This document shows, piece after piece, positions 58,974 to 64,000 of a stretch of 64,000 nucleotides of DNA. The stretch is from assembly GCA_947650365.1 (NCBI GenBank), contig OX393551.1, forward strand, positions 91,238,697 to 91,302,696, in the 5' to 3' direction. Position numbers and translations under genes: made by a program. This DNA comes from Chamaelirium japonicum (lineage: Eukaryota; Streptophyta; Magnoliopsida; Liliales; Melanthiaceae). The notes under the pieces were generated by a model. It was not told where the DNA came from and ran no database searches. It worked only from the letters and a program-made list of their open reading frames with translations. How positions within the stretch are numbered: position 1 is the stretch's first letter; every line of letters starts with the position of its first letter.

Positions 58974-60740
58974 TCCATTCTAATTCATTCATACGATCTA
59001 TTCTAATTCTTTCGCACGAATGTATCCATTCTAATTCATTCGTACGATCCATTCTAATTCATTCGCACGATCCATTCTAATTCATTCATACAATCCATTC
59101 TAATTCTTTTGCACGAATGTATCCATTCTAATTCATTCGTTCGATCCATTCTAATTCATTCGTACGATCCATTCTAATTCATTCGCACGATCCATTCTAA
59201 TTCATTCATACGATCCATTCTAATTCATTCGTACGATCCATTCTAATTCATTCGTACGATCCATTCTAATTCATTCGCACAATCTATTCTAATTCATTCG
59301 TACGATCCATTCTAATTCATTCGCACGATCCATTCTAATTCATTCATACGATCCATTCTAATTCATTCGTACCATCCATTCTAATTCATTGGCACGAATG
59401 TATCCATTCTAATTCATTCGTACGATCCACTCTAATTCATTCGCACAATCTATTCTAATTCATTCGTATGATCCATTCTAATTCATTCGCACGAATGTAT
59501 CCATTCTAATTCATTCGTACGATCCATTCTAATTCATTCGTACGAATGAATTAGAATGGTACGAATGAATTAGAATGGATCGTGCGAATGAATTAGAATG
59601 GATCGTACGAATGAATTAGAATGGATCGTACGAAGGAATTAGAATGGATCGTACGAATGAATTAGAAAGGATACATTCGAATTCATTCGTACGATCCATT
59701 CTAATTCCTTCGTATGATCCATATTCTAATTCATTCGCACGATCCATTCTAATTCATTCATACGATCCATTCTAATTCATTCACACAATCCATTCTAATT
59801 CATTCTAATTTATTCGTATGTGAGTGGATCGTGTTTTTTCGTGCTGATGAATTAGAATGGATCGTACGAATGAATTAGAATGGATACATTCGTGCGAAAG
59901 AATTAGAATGGATCGTATGAATGAATTAGATTGGATCGTATAAATGAATTAGAATGGATCGTACGAATGAATTAGAATGGATCGTGCGAATGAATTAGAA
60001 TGGATCGTGCGAATGAATTAGAATGGATCGTACGAATGAATTAGAATGGATCGTTCGAATGAATTAGAATGGATCGTACGAATGAATTAGAAAGGATACA
60101 TTCGTGCGAATGAATTAGAATGGATCGTATGAGTGTGAATAAATTAGAATGGATCGTGCGAATGAATTAGAATGGATCGTATTAATGAATTAGAATGGAT
60201 CGTGCGAATGAATTAGAATGGATCGTACGAATGTGTAAGAATGGATCGTGCGAATGAATTAGAATGGATCATATGAATGAATTAGAATGGATCGTATGAA
60301 TGAATTAGAATGGATCGTGCGAATAAATTAGAATGGATCGTATGAATGAATTAGAATAGATTGTGCGAATGAATTAGAATGGATCGTACGAATGAATTAG
60401 AATGGATACATTCGTGCGAATGAATTAGAATGGATCGTATGAATGAATTAGAATCGATCGTATGAATGAATTAGAATGGATCATGCGAATGAATTAGAAT
60501 GGATCGTGCAAATGAATTAGAATGGATCGTACGAATGAAATAGAATGGATTGTACGAATGAGATAGAATGGATCGTGTGAATGAATTAGAATGGATCATA
60601 TGAATGAATTAGAATGGATCATATGAATGAATTAGAATGGATCGTGCAAATAAATTAGAATGGATCGTATGAATGAATTAGAATAGATTGTGCGAATGAA
60701 TTAGAATGGATCGTACGAATGAATTAGAATGGATAGATTT
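58974..60740. repeat. Terminal satellite blocks before the retrotransposon
   Basis: + to 59,543, a 138-bp - block, a 135-bp + block, then - (59,817-60,740) up to the LTR. The last block has a run like 21,540-22,030 and 3,560-3,980 (GAAAGGATACATTCG followed by GTATGAGTGTGAATG). Monomers near the end are no more degenerate than those inside, so the array seems interrupted rather than decaying at its edge. Confidence 0.78.
59815..59844 (-). repeat. A6 junction element, copy 10 (inverted)
   Basis: Inverted copy beyond the 18.3-kb repeat, ending CGTGC then TGATGAATTAG. It marks the last + to - switch before the retrotransposon. Confidence 0.85.
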
Positions 60741-60742
60741 GG
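60738..60742. other. Candidate target-site duplication next to the LTR
   Basis: TTTGG lies between recognisable satellite (AGAATGGATAGATT) and the LTR terminus TGTTGG. Copia elements usually create 5-bp target duplications. The other end of the element is outside the window, so this cannot be confirmed here. Confidence 0.3.
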
Positions 60743-61283
60743 TGTTGGAAACTAATCCGGGTCAGAGGCTCGCAGCGGAAACGATTTGGCGGTCTAATAG
60801 ACCGTTCATGGTGCACGTTACACTATTTAACTTTTCATGGAAACTAAACTACATATGTGTGTATGTGTATGCACGAGTATCGAAAACCCCTAACGGTAAT
60901 CTAGCGTAATGATTAACTAGCATGGATGCAAATCATAATGCTCGCTAGATCTACATGTTAGATTACACATACCTTTCGTACGGATCTTTTAACCGCGGAG
61001 GATTGTCTTCTTTGTCGATGGAGACGGAAGATCGTTCGCGAAGATACCGACGGTACGAATGGAGATGTTGGCTTCTTGTTCACTCGATCTCACACGATGC
61101 ACGGAACATCGCTCTCGGATCTCTGAGTGCCTCCGAAGAACGACCCTTCTCCTTCTTCAGAACTCCACGCGAGGAAGACGAAGTAGCAAGCGGGAAACGG
61201 GAGATGAAACGGGAGAGAACTCGAGAGATGAGAGAGAGGGGGGTTCGATTTCTGTAGCACATGGGGCCGGCGCCCCATAGGTC

Positions 61284-61290
61284 TTTTATA
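61284..61290 (-). promoter_or_regulatory. Putative LTR TATA box
   Basis: Minus-strand TATAAAA, followed downstream by a pyrimidine-rich leader (complement of about 61,205-61,245, CT repeats) as expected for an LTR transcription start. The start would be about 30 bp further, near 61,255. Same strand and LTR as Pol. Confidence 0.6.
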
Positions 61291-61302
61291 GGGCCGGCCT
61301 AC

Positions 61303-61326
61303 CCCCTTGGATAAGGATCCAAGGGG
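61303..61326. repeat. Inverted repeat just upstream of the LTR TATA box
   Basis: CCCCTTGGAT and ATCCAAGGGG, a perfect 10-bp stem with loop AAGG, located 13-36 bp upstream of the TATA box in the direction of transcription. It could be a protein-binding site or a DNA hairpin; no function is shown by sequence alone. Confidence 0.7.
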
Positions 61327-61448
61327 ATAAAGACCTCCCACAATTATCTCTCCATTATCTCCTTTTTTTATCTCTCCGCGTATTTATCCGTTTTCCCACT
61401 TTTTAGGGCTCGATCTTAACCGATTTATCGCCCCATCCCTATCTATAT

Positions 61449-61500
61449 GGCCGGCCCTATAGATGAGGGATTCTTATCCCTACATCATAGGGCCGGCCCT
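61449..61500. repeat. GGCCGGCC motifs in U3
   Basis: GGCCGGCCCTAT at 61,449-61,460 and the palindrome AGGGCCGGCCCT at 61,489-61,500; a third GGGCCGGCCT is at 61,291-61,300 next to the TATA box and a near copy (GGGGCCGGCGCCCC) at 61,263-61,276. GC-rich palindromes repeated in U3 are candidate regulatory sites and dense methylation targets. Confidence 0.55.
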
Positions 61501-61555
61501 AGTGAGGTGTCCCACCACTGGGGTCGGCCAACAGTGAGGTCCGGCAGAGTGAGGT
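61501..61555. repeat. Three AGTGAGGT direct repeats in U3
   Basis: AGTGAGGT at 61,501-61,508, 61,533-61,540 and 61,548-61,555 (ACCTCACT in the element's sense), separated by 24 and 7 bp. Short direct repeats in U3 often act as enhancer-like elements in plant LTRs; that role is inferred here. Confidence 0.5.
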
Positions 61556-62876
61556 TTTTACCAAAACGCCCCGACGCCTCATTTTGACCATTTCTAGCGT
61601 GCGATACCTAACGGCCATTACTTAAGTGATATCTACTAGTTACTTACTATTAACTGAGGCCACCGGAGGTGCCTCTAGCAAAGTCAACTAGTCAACTCGC
61701 AACATACCCCGGTGCATCGCACCTATGTAGCGAAGTTCACTTATGGCAAGGGATTACAACATACGACTCCGCACTAGTCTCGGGCTCAACCCTTAGTACT
61801 CGTATGTAGTTACGCATCTACCGTGATCTAGTGCCAAGCACACACGGAGCGTATACTTCTTTCTTCCTCCTGCTTATGGTGTTCCGAGGAGACGGTTCAA
61901 GAACTGTACATAATGTTGATAAGGTGGAACCATCAGGGACCGGGGTTCATGGCTTCCAACTCAAGCTCGATCGACACACTACCCGAGTGTACCATCGATC
62001 CTCTGAGCTCGAGTTAACCTGCGTAGCCACCCAGAGTGCGACGCAGGCTGCACTCCAATTCACCCAGACTTACTATGTTCTCCATCATACCCCTGCTCTC
62101 CGCTTAGTAGTGGTAAACCCGCTGTCCCTCCACTTGATGCCATGATTCACTTCGAGCGGTGAAGACTACCGTCAGACTCGAATGATCATATGACTTGGTT
62201 CCTTCCAGGTTGACCTATACATCGTACCTCTGATTACCCCGTCGAGTAATCGAACCCGGTCAACAGTCAAACTGATGACCACCAGGCCTGGGTTTGGTAC
62301 AGTGTAAGTCACACCAAGGAACGCATCTCCCATCAGGGGTGTGGATGGCCTGCAGGAGTGACACGCTAATGCAACGCCAGCCGGGTAACCCAGTACACCG
62401 TGGTTTTGGATCACTGCATATGGACCCTCACACATTGGTGCGCGAAAGCACCACACAACTGGTTAGTCCATCAGTCGTGGTTCCTCAGGGTTTAGGACCG
62501 TTTTACCCTAAGCAGAAACACGGCTTAGTGTACCAGTGTCTGCTCACTGATCTGTACACCGTGTTAGTTCCGTTCAGCCACAGACACTGTGCCTGGTGAT
62601 GACCATGGTGAAGACATCCCATGAACTGTCATCGCCAACAGCTTAACATGATGAGGCGACCAACCTGATCATAGCTGCGAACTTATTTAGGTTATACGGG
62701 ACCAATCCACTTAGTCTTCAACTCAGTGGACTACCATATAACCATGGCTCTCTGTTCTCTAAAGAACACGTAACTATGTTACGCACCTATATGCATCTCA
62801 TATATTAATAACTATCAATCTTTATTAGACCAAAACATAAAGTTTTTACAAGCTTAGAACACATCAATCCTAACAA

Positions 62877-62886
62877 TCTCCCACTT
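62877..62886 (-). promoter_or_regulatory. Polypurine tract (plus-strand priming site)
   Basis: Minus-strand AAGTGGGAGA followed by T and then the LTR start TGTTAGG. It lies 4-13 bp after the Pol stop codon. Plant copia elements commonly have this AGTGGGAGATTGTT arrangement, where RNase H leaves a purine primer for plus-strand DNA synthesis. Confidence 0.85.
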
Positions 62887-62889
62887 GGT

Positions 62890-64000
62890 CTAGCGAAGCA
62901 AAACGGTTTTGACTCCCATCGCGTCCACATATCGCTCGAATGCCTTGGTAGGTATTGCCTTTGTGAAAGGATCAGCAACATTATCTGTAGATGCAATCTG
63001 TGTCACCGCTACTCGCCCTTGCTTTTGAAACTGCCTAATCAAGTGGAACTTGCGCTCGATGTGCTTCCCCTTTTGGTGATGTCTTGGCTCCTTTGCTTGT
63101 GCTACCGCCCCACTATTGTCGCAGTAAAGCACAATAGGTAACTGGGCCTCTGGTACGCACCCCAAATTCGTAAGGAATTTCTTGAGCCATACCGCCTCTT
63201 TGGCTGCCTCGCACGCTGCAACGTACTCAGCCTCTGTGGTAGAGTCTGCGATGCATTTCTGCTTCACACTCTGCCAACTAACCGCTCCTCCTCCTAGCAT
63301 AAACACAAAACCTGATGTCGACTTTCTAGATTCCAAATCTGACATAAAGTCAGAATCTGTATATCCAATCGGCGTCAGTTCTTGTCCAGTGTAAACCAAC
63401 TCATAGTCCCTTGTTCTACGAAGGTACTTGAGTATACACTTCACAGCTGTCCAGTGATCTGGACCCGGATTCGACTGAAACCGACCCATCATTCCTACTG
63501 CGAAACAGATATCAGGCCTTGTACAATGCATAGCATACATTAGACTACCTAATGCCGAAGCATAAGGTATCTTCTGCATTTCTGCTCTCTCCTCAGGTGT
63601 CTTAGGACATTGATCCTTAGACAGTTTTACGCCATGTCTAAATGGCACAAAACCCTTCTTGGAGTTTTGCATGTCAAATCTAGCCATAACCTTATCTATA
63701 TATGCAGCCTGTGATAGCGAGAGAATCCTGTTCTGGCGATCACGTGTTACCTTGATCCCCAAAACATAACTCGCTTCACCTAGGTCTTTCATATCGAACT
63801 GTGTTGACAACCAGACCTTTACCGTTGACAATGTTCCTACATCATTTCCAATGAGTAGAATATCGTCTACGTAAAGTATCAAATATACTACTGTGGTCTT
63901 ATCAGTCCTCTTGTATACACATGGTTCATCCTCGTTTTGAGTAAATCCATATGACTGGATTGCCTGATCAAAACGGATGTTCCAACTTCTAGATGCTTGC
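62890..64000 (-). CDS. Copia Pol polyprotein, C-terminal part (reverse transcriptase end and RNase H)
   Basis: Partial coding region, 369 residues plus TAG stop at 62,890-62,892. The frame is open to the window edge, with the first complete codon at 63,999. The visible protein begins QASRSWNIRFDQAIQSYGFT. The reverse transcriptase active-site motif YVDD is at residues 43-46. The conserved YASALGSLMYAMHCTRPDI lies at about 146-164. RNase H follows, with GYTDSDF (about 212-218), TEAEY (about 255-259), LYCDNSGA (about 291-298) and KHIERKFHLIR (about 312-322), supplying the acidic residues expected for catalysis, and ends with DNVADPFTKAI (about 339-349). A full copia Pol is usually over 1,000 residues, so integrase and most of the RT lie off the right edge. 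The protein would copy element RNA into DNA and degrade the RNA strand in virus-like particles. No frameshift or internal stop is seen. Confidence 0.93.
   Translation of the reverse strand, partial: QASRSWNIRFDQAIQSYGFTQNEDEPCVYKRTDKTTVVYLILYVDDILLIGNDVGTLSTVKVWLSTQFDMKDLGEASYVLGIKVTRDRQNRILSLSQAAYIDKVMARFDMQNSKKGFVPFRHGVKLSKDQCPKTPEERAEMQKIPYASALGSLMYAMHCTRPDICFAVGMMGRFQSNPGPDHWTAVKCILKYLRRTRDYELVYTGQELTPIGYTDSDFMSDLESRKSTSGFVFMLGGGAVSWQSVKQKCIADSTTEAEYVAACEAAKEAVWLKKFLTNLGCVPEAQLPIVLYCDNSGAVAQAKEPRHHQKGKHIERKFHLIRQFQKQGRVAVTQIASTDNVADPFTKAIPTKAFERYVDAMGVKTVLLR

Larger units (their letters stand above)
1..60740. repeat. 23-bp satellite DNA array
   Basis: Continuous tandem array covering 95% of the window. 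The consensus monomer is 23 bp: ATTC followed by ATTCGTACGATCCATTCTA, about 35% G+C, with C and T strongly favoured on one strand. Clean + runs are seen near 59,220-59,275 and clean - runs near 3,370-3,430. Most monomers hold CGTACG or a one-base variant (CATACG, CGTATG, TGTACG, CGTACA, CGCACG) and a GATC. Recurrent variants are a 28-bp form with five extra bases, CTATTTC or CTTACTC in place of CTAATTC, and CCTTCG in place of CATTCG. No unrelated sequence interrupts it apart from junction oddities. It is non-coding: both strands normally meet a stop every three monomers. A centromeric, knob-like or subtelomeric location cannot be decided from sequence; no TTTAGGG telomere repeat is present. 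Confidence 0.98.
1..60740. other. Map of orientation blocks in the satellite
   Basis: Read by eye, with a few bases of uncertainty at each point. The array starts in + orientation and then alternates -/+ at: 1428, 1698, 2305, 4680, 7846, 8210, 8842, 9771, 10376, 11118, 12945, 14085, 15914, 17580, 17715, 18000, 18578, 18737, 18974, 19972, 20338, 22716, 23911, 25385, 25926, 26203, 26748, 27430, 28993, 29328, 29604, 31624, 32189, 33884, 37150, 37514, 37588, 38286, 38316, 39272, 39795, 40036, 40314, 41080, 42890, 44026, 45858, 47515, 47652, 47936, 48514, 48676, 48911, 49970, 50334, 52665, 53860, 55360, 55906, 56181, 56727, 57407, 59543, 59681, 59816. Every odd entry is a + to - switch and every even entry a - to + switch. 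The final - block ends at the retrotransposon. Confidence 0.88.
60743..62875 (-). repeat. 3' LTR of the copia element
   Basis: On the minus strand it starts TGTTAGGATTGATG at 62,875, one base after the purine tract, and is taken to end GTTTCCAACA at 60,743, where satellite begins. That gives about 2,133 bp with imperfect terminal inverted repeats (TGTTAGGA / TGTTGGAA). A TATA box at 61,284-61,290 would place U3 at about 1.6 kb and R-U5 at about 0.5 kb. The start is well supported. The end is inferred: TGTTA at 60,956 (1,920-bp LTR) and TGTTAG at 62,562 (314 bp) are alternatives, but they leave non-satellite sequence unexplained. Short open frames within it (up to 104 codons, on both strands) have no recognisable domain and overlap each other. 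Confidence 0.7.
60743..64000 (-). mobile_element. Ty1/copia LTR retrotransposon, 3' part
   Basis: On the minus strand the order is Pol C-terminus (RT end then RNase H), stop codon, purine tract, 3' LTR, satellite. RT before RNase H at the end of Pol, with integrase expected upstream and none downstream, is the copia arrangement. The gag, protease and integrase regions and the 5' LTR lie beyond the right edge. The Pol text (ADSTTEAEYVAACEAAKEA, AQAKEPRHHQKGKH) resembles plant elements of the Tork/Angela group; that lineage call is an inference from memory of family motifs. The Pol frame is unbroken over the visible 369 codons, which suggests a fairly young insertion. Confidence 0.9.

Noticed and set aside
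5026-59080. Open frames of 60-93 codons in the satellite as protein genes
   Set aside because: They translate the 23-bp repeat into a 23-residue repeat (HSNSF, DPF and similar), have no domain, no promoter context, and are present on both strands in proportion to module copies.
1-60740. CRISPR array
   Set aside because: Repeats are contiguous 23-bp units with no unique spacers and no cas genes, and the neighbouring element is a eukaryotic copia retrotransposon.
1-60740. Telomeric repeat or CENP-B-box satellite
   Set aside because: No TTTAGGG/TTAGGG runs; the monomer has TTCGTACGATCC, which lacks the CGGG end of the CENP-B box. Centromere identity cannot be claimed from sequence.
60706-60909. 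67-codon open frame spanning the satellite/LTR border
   Set aside because: Its first codons are satellite monomer and the rest is LTR terminus; it is a chance fusion across the insertion point.
60955-61341. Overlapping open frames on both strands in the LTR (up to 100 codons)
   Set aside because: They overlap each other in the leader and TATA region of the LTR and show low-complexity Arg/Glu/Ser-rich composition without a known domain.
61831-62599. Open frames of 94-104 codons in U3
   Set aside because: Three mutually overlapping frames on both strands with no recognisable motif; expected by chance in about 750 bp of GC-balanced sequence.
60956-62875. LTR ending at TGTTA (60,956)
   Set aside because: It gives a TGTTA/TAACA pair, but leaves 213 bp of non-satellite, non-LTR sequence before the array; the TGTTGG terminus at 60,743 abuts the satellite and explains all of it. 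Kept as an alternative.
62562-62875. Short 314-bp LTR ending at TGTTAG (62,562)
   Set aside because: It would exclude the TATA box and pyrimidine-rich leader at 61.2-61.3 kb, which fit an LTR promoter on the same strand.
63880-63882. TTG at the codon before ILYVDD as the start of Pol
   Set aside because: The frame continues upstream without a stop to the window edge and encodes conserved RT sequence (SWNIRFDQAIQSYGF), so it is an internal Leu codon.

Overview
The window is almost entirely one satellite DNA array (1 to about 60,740) followed by the 3' end of a Ty1/copia LTR retrotransposon (about 60,743 to 64,000, minus strand). It suggests a plant nuclear genome, in a heterochromatic region. 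The Pol fragment and the purine tract AAGTGGGAGA just before the 3' LTR are of a kind typical of plant copia elements. No rRNA, tRNA or host protein gene was recognised. The species cannot be named from this sequence.

Satellite: the monomer is 23 bp (ATTC followed by ATTCGTACGATCCATTCTA). It carries the palindrome CGTACG and a GATC. A 28-bp class has five extra bases (GCACGAATGTATCC instead of GTACGATCC). The array is not simple head-to-tail. It is cut into about 66 blocks, from about 30 bp to about 3.3 kb, that alternate between the T-rich orientation (called + here) and its reverse complement (-). The switches fall into a limited set of junction sequences, several of them exact or near palindromes, and these recur across the array.

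Higher-order layout: (i) 1-1,428 and 4,681-7,846 are + copies of a module (called alpha), the second with an internal tandem duplication of period 1,120 bp; (ii) 1,943-5,040 is a third copy of material also at 19,977-23,050 and 49,975-53,000; (iii) about 10,680-28,996 and about 40,642-58,973 are two direct copies of an ~18.3-kb segment offset by 29.94-30.00 kb, with the same order of strand switches; (iv) each copy begins with two tandem ~2.95-kb units, each holding a + block and a - block that fold back on each other; (v) 28,997-40,640 is a more rearranged stretch whose block order partly resembles 1.7-7.8 kb. A 30-bp junction element containing an A6 run (CACGAAAAAACACGATCC) occurs ten times, always at a +/- switch, three times inverted.

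Retrotransposon: the satellite stops within a few bases of 60,743, where a 2.1-kb 3' LTR begins (60,743-62,875 on the minus strand, TGTTAGG...CCAACA). Next to it are the purine tract and the C-terminal part of Pol (end of reverse transcriptase with YVDD, then RNase H), which is open to the window edge. The element appears to have inserted into, or at the edge of, the array. Short open frames inside the satellite and the LTR are not interpreted as genes.
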